From: Psychroflexus salis | GTDB taxonomy: Bacteria > Bacteroidota > Bacteroidia > Flavobacteriales > Flavobacteriaceae | Direction: 5' to 3' | DNA length: 64,000 bases | Assembly: GCF_014640175.1 (NCBI RefSeq) | Contig: NZ_BMGL01000009.1 | Coordinates: forward strand, 1-64,000 | Shown here: positions 19,155 through 27,278 of the stretch, piece by piece | Numbering within the stretch: the stretch's first letter is position 1 | Layout of the letters: each line of letters begins with the position of its first letter | Notes under the pieces: generated by a model | Databases searched by the model: none | What the model saw: the letters and a program-made list of their open reading frames with translations, nothing else | What the model was told of the DNA's origin: nothing | Translations under genes and position numbers: made by a program

Positions 19155-19171
19155 TTTAAGCTAATCTTTAT
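19155..19171 (+). promoter_or_regulatory. Possible degenerate response-regulator half-site pair
   Basis: TTTAAG-N5-CTTTAT has the same 11-bp period as the perfect CTTAAG-N5-CTTAAG repeat at 27201-27217, with one mismatch per half-site. It lies 21 bp upstream of the -7 box of the efflux operon. Autoregulation by the OmpR-type regulator encoded in the operon is an inference; chance is possible in AT-rich DNA. Confidence 0.35.
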
Positions 19172-19192
19172 TTAACTATTTGATAATTGACT

Positions 19193-19200
19193 TACATTTG
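19193..19200 (+). promoter_or_regulatory. -7 box of the Czc-type efflux operon
   Basis: TACATTTG matches TAnnTTTG and is followed by TAAG and the ATG at 19205. It lies inside the longer possible frame that opens at 19187, which argues that translation starts at 19205. No good -33 TTTG is seen at the usual spacing, as expected of a promoter that needs an activator. Confidence 0.58.
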
Positions 19201-19204
19201 TAAG

Positions 19205-19603
19205 ATGAAATTGTTTGCTACTTATTCGTTAATTGCTTTGTTTACATTCCAATCCTTTGGAATTAATGCAATTGGTTTGGTGAATTTATCAAATTTAATT
19301 TCTCATTATCAACATCACAAAATTGAACATCAAGATAGCTTTTTAGAATTTCTAGATTTGCATTATGGCAGTCAAAAAGAAGCACATTCTGATGAACACG
19401 ACGAACATGAAAATCTACCTTTCCAAGATGTTATTTCATTAGTGAGTAACTTATACTTTACCACTCCAGTCTCTGTTCAACTGCTTCCGATTCAAATTAC
19501 AATTTCTTCAACAAAAAACTTCGAGTACCAAGATTATTTTTCAACTTTACACCCTGCTGAAATTCTTCAACCCCCAAAATTTTTGATTGAGACTAAAATT
19601 TAA
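19205..19603 (+). CDS. Small exported His/Glu-rich protein heading the efflux operon
   Basis: A 132-residue protein from the ATG at 19205. The upstream ATG at 19187 would precede the promoter's -7 box. The N-terminus KLFATYSLIALFTFQSFGIN is a signal peptide or membrane anchor. The rest is rich in His and acidic residues (HYQHHKIEHQDS, HYGSQKEAHSDEHDEHE) followed by LPFQD and a late PAEILQPPKF. Small proteins with such HYG, DEHE and PP motifs are frequent first genes of heavy-metal RND operons in Bacteroidota. No function is established. A periplasmic metal-binding or sensing role is inferred from its composition and from its position 31 bp before czcA. Confidence 0.72.
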   Translation: MKLFATYSLIALFTFQSFGINAIGLVNLSNLISHYQHHKIEHQDSFLEFLDLHYGSQKEAHSDEHDEHENLPFQDVISLVSNLYFTTPVSVQLLPIQITISSTKNFEYQDYFSTLHPAEILQPPKFLIETKI

Positions 19604-19634
19604 ACATCTTTTTTACAATCAAATTCATTTTTAA

Positions 19635-22600
19635 ATGCTTTCAAAAATTATTGAATTTAGCTTAAAATCTAAGTTCTTCATCATTTTATTTATTACAGGA
19701 ATTGTAGGTTTTGGCATCTACAGTTTAAGCCAAATTAGCATTGGTGCCGTACCCGACATTACCAACAACCAAGTACAAGTAATTACAACATCCCGCAACC
19801 TTTCTACTGCAGATGTAGAGCAATTTTTAACCTATCCTATTGAACTAGAAATGGCTAATTTACCGGGTGTAAAAGAAATTCGTTCTACATCAAAATTTGG
19901 TCTTTCTGTGGTTACTATTGTGTTTGAAGATGAAATGGGAACCTATTTACCACGACAACTCATTTCAGAAAAAATTAAAGCAGCTGCAGAACATATTCCA
20001 AGCGAGTTTGGCAGCCCTAAAATGGGGCCAATTACAACAGGTCTTGGCGAAATTTACCAATACACGCTTGAAGTAGAAGAAGATTACAAAGAAAAATACG
20101 ATGCTACAGAATTGCGAAGCATTCAAGATTGGGTGGTTAAACGCCAGTTGGCAGGAATAAAAGGTGTGGTAGAAATAAACACTTGGGGCGGTTATTTAAA
20201 AGAATATGAAGTTGCTTTTGCTAGCGAAGAATTGCAAGCTAAAAATATTTCAATTACTGAAATTTTAGAAGCCCTAGAGAACAACAATTCCGTTGCTGGT
20301 GGAAGCTATATCGAAAAAAATGAACAAGCCTACTTTATTCGTGGAGAAGCTTTGCTGAAAGATATAGAAGATATTGAAAATATTGTTGTCGAAAATCGAA
20401 ATGGTCAACCCATTTTAATTCGTGATGTGGCAAATGTTGGCTTTGGGCATGCCAGAAGATTTGGAGCCATAACTGGAAATGGCGAAGGCGAAAAAGTCTT
20501 GGGGCAAATTATGATGCTGAAAGATGCCAACTCCAACCAAGTAATTAATGATGTAAAACAACGCTTAAGAGAGATTGAAAATACACTTCCAGAAGGTGTT
20601 TACATCAATGGATTTTTAGATCGAAGTGAACTGATTAGCAGAACAACTTCTACCGTTGTAGAGAATTTACTTCTCGGTTTTTTGGTGGTAACTTTTATTG
20701 TTATTCTATTAATCGGCGATTACCGTTCTGGATTAATTATTTCTTCCGTTATACCACTGAGTTTTCTAATTGCCATTAGCTTAATGTACATTTTTAATAT
20801 CGATGCCAATTTAATGAGTTTAGGTGCCTTAGATTTTGGAATCATTATCGATGGCGCAGTTATAATAGTTGAATTTGTTGCCTTTAAAATGCTGATGAAA
20901 TCCAAACAATTTAAAGCTTCAACAGCTAAAGACTTACAACAATTGAAAGATAAAGTAACCTTTACAGGAGCAAGTAAAATGATGAACTCTGCCATTTTTG
21001 GACAATTGATTATTTTAATAGTATTCATTCCTATTTTATCCTTAACCGGTGTTGAAGGCAAAATGTTTAAACCCATGGCATTAACTTTCAGTTTCGCATT
21101 AATCGGCGCTGTTATTTTATGTTTTACCTGGATTCCTGTAGCGAGCAGTTGGTTTTTGAAACCCGAAAAATTAAAAGAAAAAAATCTTTCATCTAAAATC
21201 ATCGATCAAATTAATCGCCTCTATAACCCTAGTATTAAATGGGCGTTGGAAAATACTAAACTGGTTTTAGTTTCGGCAATAATTTTAGTATTTGTTGGGG
21301 TTTTTACGTTCATCAAAATGGGAAGTGAATTTGTACCGACCTTAGATGAAGGCGATTTTGTAATTCAGCCCATATTAAAAACAGGGAAATCGCTAGAAGG
21401 CACAATAGAACGAACTACACAGATTGAAAAAATTTTATTAGAAGAATTTCCTGAAGTTGTACAGGTGGTTTCTAGAATTGGTGCAGCCGAAATCCCAACC
21501 GACCCTATGTCTATGCAAGATTCTGATGTTATTATTCGCCTTAAGCCCAAAAGCGAATGGACATCTGCAGATACTAAAGAAGAATTGGCCGAATTGATAA
21601 AGGATAAATTAAGCATTATTCCTAATATGGAAATCGAATTTACCCAGCCTATCGAAATGCGTTTTAATGAGTTAATAACTGGTGTTCGCTCCGATGTGGC
21701 TATTAAAATTTTTGGTGAAGATTTAGATATACTAGCCAAAAAAGGAAATGAAGTACGAGAGTTGGTAGAAAATATAAAAGGTGTTGGCGATATTTCGGTT
21801 GAAAAAATTGTGGGTTTACCACAGATGTCGGTTAAATATAACCGAAGTAAAATCGCTAGATACGGTTTGCAAATTAAAGGCATTAACGATGTAATTTCTG
21901 CTGGATTTGCTGGTAAAAAAGCTGGTGTAATATTTGAAGGTGAGAAACGTTACGATTTGGTTGTTCGGCTAAAAGAAAACCAACGGAAAGATATTACCAA
22001 CTTGCAAAATTTAATGATTAACACGCCTAACCATGGGCAAATCCCATTGAACGAAGTTGCCGAAGTTACATACGATAAAGGTCCAGCTAAAATTTCGAGA
22101 GACGAAACCCGAAGAAGAATTGTAGTAGGTATTAACGTTCGAAATCGCGACTTAAAATCGGTTGTAGACGATGCTAAAAAAACCATTTCTAAAAATTTAA
22201 ATCTACCTACAGGCTACAGCATTACCTACGGCGGCCAATTTGAAAACTTAGAAAGTGCAACAAAACGTTTGCAAATTGCTGTACCTATTGCTTTAATTTT
22301 GATATTTATTATGCTTTATTTTGCTTTAAAAACCATTAAAGATGCACTGCTTATTTTTACTGCTATTCCATTTTCTGCAGTAGGTGGTATTTTCTTGTTG
22401 TGGCTTCGCGATATGCCATTTAGCATTTCTGCAGGTGTTGGTTTTATAGCACTATTTGGTATAGCGGTGCTCAACGGAATTATACTTGTAGAATATTTTA
22501 AAGATTTACAAGAAAATGGCGAAAACTTAACGCATCATAACATTATAAAAGCTACCAAAAATCGTCTCCGGGCAGTTTTACTAACCGCAAGTTCCACCGC

Positions 22601-23969
22601 ACTAGGATTTTTACCCATGGCTATTTCTACTGGAGCTGGAGCTGAAGTACAACGCCCTTTAGCAACTGTAGTTATTGGCGGATTAGTAACTTCTACCCTA
22701 CTTACATTAATCGTATTACCAGTGCTGTACTCCATTTTTGAAGGAAAAAACAAAGCTATGAAACACTCAAAACCTAAAACCAATATCGTGTTGCTGATCT
22801 TATTTGGCTTTGGAAGTGTAATTTCCACTCAAGCACAAAATAAAGAACTAGACAGTTTAAAAAACTTAATGCTAAGCAACAACAAAGGTTTGCAAGCTTC
22901 GAGTAAGAATATTGAACAAAGTAAAATGGCAGAAGGTGAAGCTTTTCAGTTTCAAAAGTTTCAAGTTTATCAAAATTATGATGAAGCGGAATGGGATCCA
23001 ATAGCTAATCGACCTTTATACCAATGGGGAGGAATTCAGAATTTCGACTTCCCTACCGTATATGGCAAGCGTCTACAACGAAATAAATCGATAACTGAAG
23101 TAAAAGGCAGTGAAAATGAATTGGCAATTCAACGACAAATGCAAAATTTAGAAATACTTTATCATCAACAAATGGTCTTGTTTTCTAAAATGGAAATTTA
23201 TAAAGACTTAAACCAAATTTACGCTGACTTTTATAGAATGGCTTCGCGGCGTTTTGAAGAAGGAGAATCTACTTACTTAGAAAAAATAACAGCTCAAGCT
23301 AAACAATCCCAGATTGAAAATCAGTTACAATTGCTCGATGCGGAGCTAAAAAACAACCAACTCCAATTGCAAAACTTGGTACAGACTGACGATGAAATTC
23401 GCTTACAAATCAAAAAAACAAAACGCTTAAACCTACAAATGAATAATTTAGAAAATCATCCAAATTTAGCATTAAAAGAAGCCGAAGTACAATTGGCAGA
23501 AAAAGAATTGAGTTTGGCCAAGAACGAATTGCTACCTGGTATTTCAGCTAGTTATTTTGTTAGAAGTAATTCTTCTATAGAAAGAAACTTTAATGGCTAT
23601 CAAATTGGATTAAATCTCCCGTTATTGTTTTTTGGCGACCGGGCAAAAATTAAAGCACAGAAAATTAAAACTGAAGTAATTCAATTTGAAAAAGAACAAA
23701 TTCAGCTCGACATAAGCAATCGTCAGGATCAATTACTCAATCGCATTACTGCGCAAACCGAAAGCTTAAATCGATTTGAAGAAACCCAATTAAAGGTAGC
23801 TGAAGAAATTTTAAAAACAGCAGAGAGCAGCTTCAAAAATGGAGAAATCAACTTCTTTCAGTATGCGCAAAGTGTGGACAATGCTTTGCAAATTAAATTA
23901 GAGTACCTCAACTTACTCGCCAATTACAACCAACAAATCATTCAATTTAATTACCTACTTTTAAACTAA
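19635..23969 (+). CDS. czcA: CzcA-type heavy-metal RND efflux pump fused to a CzcC/TolC-like outer-membrane domain
   Basis: A 1444-residue protein. Residues 1 to about 1035 are a complete HME-type RND pump (AVPDITNNQVQV, GPITTGLGEIYQYTL, FVPTLDEGDF). The proton-relay acids are D400, D406 and E413 (DFGIIIDGAVIIVE). FNELITGVRSDVAIKIFGED and AEIPTDPMSM resemble CzcA/CnrA rather than CusA, so Zn/Co/Cd export is more likely than Cu. This is inferred from motifs. At residue 1042 a new Met opens a signal-peptide-like stretch (about KHSKPKTNIVLLILFGFG, ending STQAQ). It is followed by about 380 residues of outer-membrane-factor type with two coiled-coil hairpins (MQNLEILYHQQMVLF, FKNGEINFFQYAQSVDNAL). 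Fusions like this occur in Bacteroidota. The adaptor follows after 4 bp. Confidence 0.93.
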   Translation: MLSKIIEFSLKSKFFIILFITGIVGFGIYSLSQISIGAVPDITNNQVQVITTSRNLSTADVEQFLTYPIELEMANLPGVKEIRSTSKFGLSVVTIVFEDEMGTYLPRQLISEKIKAAAEHIPSEFGSPKMGPITTGLGEIYQYTLEVEEDYKEKYDATELRSIQDWVVKRQLAGIKGVVEINTWGGYLKEYEVAFASEELQAKNISITEILEALENNNSVAGGSYIEKNEQAYFIRGEALLKDIEDIENIVVENRNGQPILIRDVANVGFGHARRFGAITGNGEGEKVLGQIMMLKDANSNQVINDVKQRLREIENTLPEGVYINGFLDRSELISRTTSTVVENLLLGFLVVTFIVILLIGDYRSGLIISSVIPLSFLIAISLMYIFNIDANLMSLGALDFGIIIDGAVIIVEFVAFKMLMKSKQFKASTAKDLQQLKDKVTFTGASKMMNSAIFGQLIILIVFIPILSLTGVEGKMFKPMALTFSFALIGAVILCFTWIPVASSWFLKPEKLKEKNLSSKIIDQINRLYNPSIKWALENTKLVLVSAIILVFVGVFTFIKMGSEFVPTLDEGDFVIQPILKTGKSLEGTIERTTQIEKILLEEFPEVVQVVSRIGAAEIPTDPMSMQDSDVIIRLKPKSEWTSADTKEELAELIKDKLSIIPNMEIEFTQPIEMRFNELITGVRSDVAIKIFGEDLDILAKKGNEVRELVENIKGVGDISVEKIVGLPQMSVKYNRSKIARYGLQIKGINDVISAGFAGKKAGVIFEGEKRYDLVVRLKENQRKDITNLQNLMINTPNHGQIPLNEVAEVTYDKGPAKISRDETRRRIVVGINVRNRDLKSVVDDAKKTISKNLNLPTGYSITYGGQFENLESATKRLQIAVPIALILIFIMLYFALKTIKDALLIFTAIPFSAVGGIFLLWLRDMPFSISAGVGFIALFGIAVLNGIILVEYFKDLQENGENLTHHNIIKATKNRLRAVLLTASSTALGFLPMAISTGAGAEVQRPLATVVIGGLVTSTLLTLIVLPVLYSIFEGKNKAMKHSKPKTNIVLLILFGFGSVISTQAQNKELDSLKNLMLSNNKGLQASSKNIEQSKMAEGEAFQFQKFQVYQNYDEAEWDPIANRPLYQWGGIQNFDFPTVYGKRLQRNKSITEVKGSENELAIQRQMQNLEILYHQQMVLFSKMEIYKDLNQIYADFYRMASRRFEEGESTYLEKITAQAKQSQIENQLQLLDAELKNNQLQLQNLVQTDDEIRLQIKKTKRLNLQMNNLENHPNLALKEAEVQLAEKELSLAKNELLPGISASYFVRSNSSIERNFNGYQIGLNLPLLFFGDRAKIKAQKIKTEVIQFEKEQIQLDISNRQDQLLNRITAQTESLNRFEETQLKVAEEILKTAESSFKNGEINFFQYAQSVDNALQIKLEYLNLLANYNQQIIQFNYLLLN

Positions 23970-23973
23970 GACC

Positions 23974-25134
23974 ATGAAAAATATAAACATATACAGTAGT
24001 TTACTTTGTTTTTTGCTCTTTATAAATTGTGCAGAACAAACAACAACAGAAAAAAATGAAGAAAAAGAAGAACACCATACACATGAAGATGAAGTAATCA
24101 TCACCAAAACACAATTTAATAATGGAGATTTTGAAATAGGAGAAGCAGAAAACAAAACATTTGCAGAAACATTTCGTGTAACCGGCATGATTGATGTTCC
24201 TCCAAAAAATCGCGCTTTAGTAAGTTCCTTTTTTAGTGGATTTGTAAGCAAAACCAGTTTATTGGTTGGAGATGAAGTACAAAAAGGAGATTTATTGCTT
24301 CAACTAAAAAACCCAGATTTTATTGAGCTTCAACAAAATTATGCTGCAAATGCTAGTAAATTGGAATATCTTAACTCAGAATTTCAGCGCAAGCAAAATT
24401 TACGGGCCGATCAAGTTATTTCAGAAAAAGCATTTCAAAAAGCCAAAAGCGATTACTTACAAATGCAAGCCAAAGTATTAGGATTAAAGAAAACTTTGCA
24501 ATTAATGAATGTAAATACCAAATCGGTTTTAGCGGGAAATTACAGTGATGAAATCAGTATATATTCTCCCATTAGCGGGAAAATTGCCAAGATAAATGTT
24601 GCTCAAGGAATGTTTTTGGACAATTCAACTTTAATTATGGAGATTTTAGATACTGACCATGTTCATTTGGAGTTAGATGTGTTTGAAAAAGACATTTTAA
24701 AAGTAAAAAAAGGAGATAGTTTGAAATTCAAAATTCCTGAAATTTCAGACCAAAAATATGCCGCATATGTACAACTTATTGGTGCTGAAGTTAACGAAAA
24801 CAGAAGTGTTCGCATACATGCACATCCAATAAACGAAGATGAAAAATTTGCGGTTGGCATGTTTGTAGAAGCCTATTTTGTAAGTAATGCTAAACAAGAA
24901 ATAGCTCTACCATCAACAGCATTTGTAGAGCATGAAAACAAATTGCATGTGCTTCAACTTAAAGAAGAAACCGCTGATGCTTTGCATTTTAAACTTATAG
25001 AAGTAGAAAACCTTACAGAGCAAAATAATTTTAAGCCTTTGCGAAGCGATAATTCTTTTTCGAAGAAAACTCGATTTTTAACCCAAGGCGCCTTTGATGT
25101 AGTTGAAGGCGAAGGTGGTGGGCATGACCATTAA
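23974..25134 (+). CDS. czcB: Efflux RND periplasmic adaptor lipoprotein (CzcB/CusB type)
   Basis: A 386-residue membrane-fusion protein with a lipoprotein signal (YSSLLCFLLFINC, lipid Cys at residue 19). The N-terminus of the mature protein is a metal-binding-looking KEEHHTHEDE, and the C-terminus ends GGGHDH. The barrel-sandwich core shows GFVSKTSLLVGDEVQKGDLLLQL, a short helical hairpin (QLQNYAANASKLEYLNSEFQRK region) and IYSPISGKIAKINVAQGMFL. A beta-barrel with HVHLELDVFEKDIL follows. It bridges the inner-membrane pump and the outer-membrane channel. It starts 4 bp after the pump gene, so it is in the same operon. Confidence 0.92.
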   Translation: MKNINIYSSLLCFLLFINCAEQTTTEKNEEKEEHHTHEDEVIITKTQFNNGDFEIGEAENKTFAETFRVTGMIDVPPKNRALVSSFFSGFVSKTSLLVGDEVQKGDLLLQLKNPDFIELQQNYAANASKLEYLNSEFQRKQNLRADQVISEKAFQKAKSDYLQMQAKVLGLKKTLQLMNVNTKSVLAGNYSDEISIYSPISGKIAKINVAQGMFLDNSTLIMEILDTDHVHLELDVFEKDILKVKKGDSLKFKIPEISDQKYAAYVQLIGAEVNENRSVRIHAHPINEDEKFAVGMFVEAYFVSNAKQEIALPSTAFVEHENKLHVLQLKEETADALHFKLIEVENLTEQNNFKPLRSDNSFSKKTRFLTQGAFDVVEGEGGGHDH

Positions 25135-25152
25135 TTATTCAAAATTTATAAG

Positions 25153-25830
25153 ATGAATACTTCAAACTTTAAGCTATTAATTGCGGAAGATGAATACGAA
25201 ATAGCCACGTTTTTAAAAAAAGGTATACAAGAAGAAGGTTACCAAGTTAAGTTAGTCACCAATGGTGAAGAAGCAATAAATTACATAGAAAAAAATCATG
25301 TAGATTTAGTTATACTAGATTGGATGATGCCTAAGGTGAGCGGAATACAAACCTGTAAAACCTTAAGAACAAAGGATTTTAAAGGACCAATTATTTTTTT
25401 AACAGCGAAAGACAAAGTTGAAGATACGATTACAGGTTTAAAATCAGGAGCAAACGACTATTTAAAAAAACCATTTCATTTTTCTGAATTATTAGCACGC
25501 ATTGAAATTCAAATAAAAACATTTTACAAAATTGGTGAGCTCCTAGAATTGGACTTTTTAAAAGTAGATACTTCTAGGCATATTGTTTATAGCCAAGAAG
25601 AAATAATAAACTTAACCGAAAAAGAATATCAAATGCTTGTCTATTTAATTAGAAATAAAGGGCAAGTTTGTAGTCGCCAAAAAATCATTGAAGATGTCTG
25701 GGACATTCATTTTGAATACGATACTAGTGTCTTAGACGTACACATGAATGCTTTACGCAAAAAACTTAATTTAAAAAGAGACCAACTGATAAAAACTATC
25801 CGTGGAGCAGGTTTTAAAGCAGAAGAATGA
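25153..25830 (+). CDS. OmpR/PhoB-family response regulator
   Basis: A 225-residue two-domain regulator. The receiver domain has the acidic pocket E12-D13, phosphoacceptor D56 (VILDWMMP) and the TAKDK lysine. The C-terminal winged helix carries LTEKEYQMLVYLIRNKGQVCSRQKI and VHMNALRKKLN. It is probably the metal-responsive regulator of the efflux operon in which it sits (18 bp after czcB). Its gene overlaps the kinase gene by 4 bp (ATGA). OmpR-family dimers bind direct repeats with about 11-bp spacing, and such a repeat (CTTAAG-N5-CTTAAG) sits just downstream of the kinase gene at 27201-27217. Confidence 0.94.
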   Translation: MNTSNFKLLIAEDEYEIATFLKKGIQEEGYQVKLVTNGEEAINYIEKNHVDLVILDWMMPKVSGIQTCKTLRTKDFKGPIIFLTAKDKVEDTITGLKSGANDYLKKPFHFSELLARIEIQIKTFYKIGELLELDFLKVDTSRHIVYSQEEIINLTEKEYQMLVYLIRNKGQVCSRQKIIEDVWDIHFEYDTSVLDVHMNALRKKLNLKRDQLIKTIRGAGFKAEE

Positions 25831-27194
25831 ATTTATCCATAAAAAATAGAATTGCTTTTATTTCTACTATTTTGGTAGCCTTGTTATCGTTTACTATATT
25901 TATAAGCATATATCAAAGTTTAAAAATTTCATCTTTCAGTGAAATTGATGAAAAACTAGAATTTGAAGCCAACAAACACTTCAACGAATTAATTTTTGAA
26001 AAAGACAGCGTTTATTTTGCTTATCCAGAAGAACTTTTAGAAAGAGAACATTTAGAAATTGAAGTATATCCTATTTATATAGAACTTGTTAACACCAATG
26101 GAAAACTACTAGTAAAGTCAGAAAATCTAAAAAATGAGCGCATTGTTAATGAAACTTTTTCAACTAAAAAAATAATTTTTAACAGCCAAGTTTTAGAAGA
26201 ACCCCTTCGTCAAATTCAACTTAATCTAATAAAAAACAATCAACATTACGGACACCTAGGTATTGCTGTTTCAACAGAAGATACGCTTTCCGTTTTACAA
26301 AATCTAAAGCAAAACCTAATTGCTATCTATCCTTTTTTATTGTTTATTACCTTTTTTGCTTCAAGATATATTTCTAAAATTACTATACAACCACTCACAA
26401 AAATTGCCGATACTGTTGAGATTATATCAGCCAGTAACTTAAATTTGAGAGTAAAGGAAATAAATGGAAAAGACGAATTAAGCGTACTGTCTAAAAGTAT
26501 AAATAGTTTTCTAGACCGAATTCATACTTCTATTGAAAAGGAAAAAGAATTTACAGCCAATGCTTCGCATCAATTAAGGACACCACTTACTGCAATTAAA
26601 GGCAATTTAGAAGTATTGCTTAGAAAAAAAAGAACAGTAGTAGAATATAAAGAAAGCATTGAAGAAACAATAGATAGGATAAATAGACTAAATCTTGCGT
26701 TAGATAATTTGTTAATGTTAGCTAGGTTAGATGAAGATGCCAAACAACTTAAAAAAACAAAAATTAACGTAATTGATATATTCAATTCGAAAATCAAATT
26801 ATTTAAAGCACAAATTAAAGAAAAGGAATTGCGTATAATTCTAGATGAAAAACTAACTAGTCCAATACTAGAGACCAATGTTTATTTTCTGAAAATTATT
26901 TTAGAAAACCTAATGTCCAATGCCATTAAATATTCTGAAATTAAGCATCCAATTAAAATCACTTTAGAAGAGCAAAGTAATTTTATAAAAATATCTATTT
27001 CAAATAAAGGTGGTAATTTAAAAGAAGAAGATGTGAATTCTATTTTTGAAATTTTTCACAGACCAAAAGACACTACCGAGAAAGGCCATGGAATTGGTTT
27101 GGCTTTAGCAAAAAAAGCAGCCAATTTATTAGGTTATCAAATTAAAGTTAAGCTAAATAACCAAACAACTTTTGTACTTTATATTCCTAACTAA
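25827..27194 (+). CDS. Sensor histidine kinase
   Basis: A 455-residue membrane kinase. Helix 1 is IAFISTILVALLSFTIFISIY. A periplasmic sensor loop (about 35-155) is rich in Glu and Phe and has no His cluster. The second helix LIAIYPFLLFITFFASRYI leads to a HAMP domain. The dimerisation box has the phospho-His H248 (NASHQLRTPLTAIKGNLEVLL). The catalytic domain shows LENLMSNAIKYS (N box) and GHGIGLALAKKAA (G box). The layout is that of CusS/CzcS-type metal sensors. It is translationally coupled to the response regulator. The gap to the thioredoxin gene is 84 bp and carries the regulator-like repeat. Confidence 0.93.
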   Translation: MNLSIKNRIAFISTILVALLSFTIFISIYQSLKISSFSEIDEKLEFEANKHFNELIFEKDSVYFAYPEELLEREHLEIEVYPIYIELVNTNGKLLVKSENLKNERIVNETFSTKKIIFNSQVLEEPLRQIQLNLIKNNQHYGHLGIAVSTEDTLSVLQNLKQNLIAIYPFLLFITFFASRYISKITIQPLTKIADTVEIISASNLNLRVKEINGKDELSVLSKSINSFLDRIHTSIEKEKEFTANASHQLRTPLTAIKGNLEVLLRKKRTVVEYKESIEETIDRINRLNLALDNLLMLARLDEDAKQLKKTKINVIDIFNSKIKLFKAQIKEKELRIILDEKLTSPILETNVYFLKIILENLMSNAIKYSEIKHPIKITLEEQSNFIKISISNKGGNLKEEDVNSIFEIFHRPKDTTEKGHGIGLALAKKAANLLGYQIKVKLNNQTTFVLYIPN

Positions 27195-27200
27195 GCTAAA

Positions 27201-27219
27201 CTTAAGATTGGCTTAAGAT
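27201..27219 (+). promoter_or_regulatory. Perfect 11-bp-spaced direct repeat, likely response-regulator operator
   Basis: CTTAAGAT occurs at 27201-27208 and again at 27212-27219, giving CTTAAG-N5-CTTAAG. The spacing equals one helical turn. This is the arrangement bound by OmpR-family regulators; the PmrA box has this form. It lies between the stop of the kinase gene and the start of the thioredoxin gene, so the adjacent regulator probably controls the thioredoxin-ApbE operon. Binding is inferred. Confidence 0.55.
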
Positions 27220-27250
27220 GCCAATAAACAAACAATCCACTGATTATTTT

Positions 27251-27278
27251 GACGTTAATTTGTTAAACAAAATACGTC
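27251..27278 (+). promoter_or_regulatory. Palindrome abutting the thioredoxin start codon
   Basis: An outer inverted repeat GACGT...ACGTC (27251-27255, 27274-27278) encloses a 13-base palindrome, TTTGTTAAACAAA (27259-27271). The right arm ends directly at the ATG at 27279. It could be a DNA operator or an RNA hairpin that limits translation initiation. The GC content is low, so the RNA form would be of modest stability. Confidence 0.4.

Noticed and set aside
19187-19204. Upstream ATG for the His-rich protein
   Set aside because: It lies before the -7 box at 19193-19200 and would be outside the transcript; the signal peptide is cleaner from 19205.
21365-21883. 172-codon minus-strand ORF
   Set aside because: It is a shadow of the czcA coding frame and carries no domain; the plus-strand frame holds the conserved RND motifs.
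19635-23969. CusA (copper/silver) naming of the pump
   Set aside because: FNELITGVRSD and AEIPTDPMSM match CzcA/CnrA-type rather than CusA motifs, so copper is the less likely substrate.
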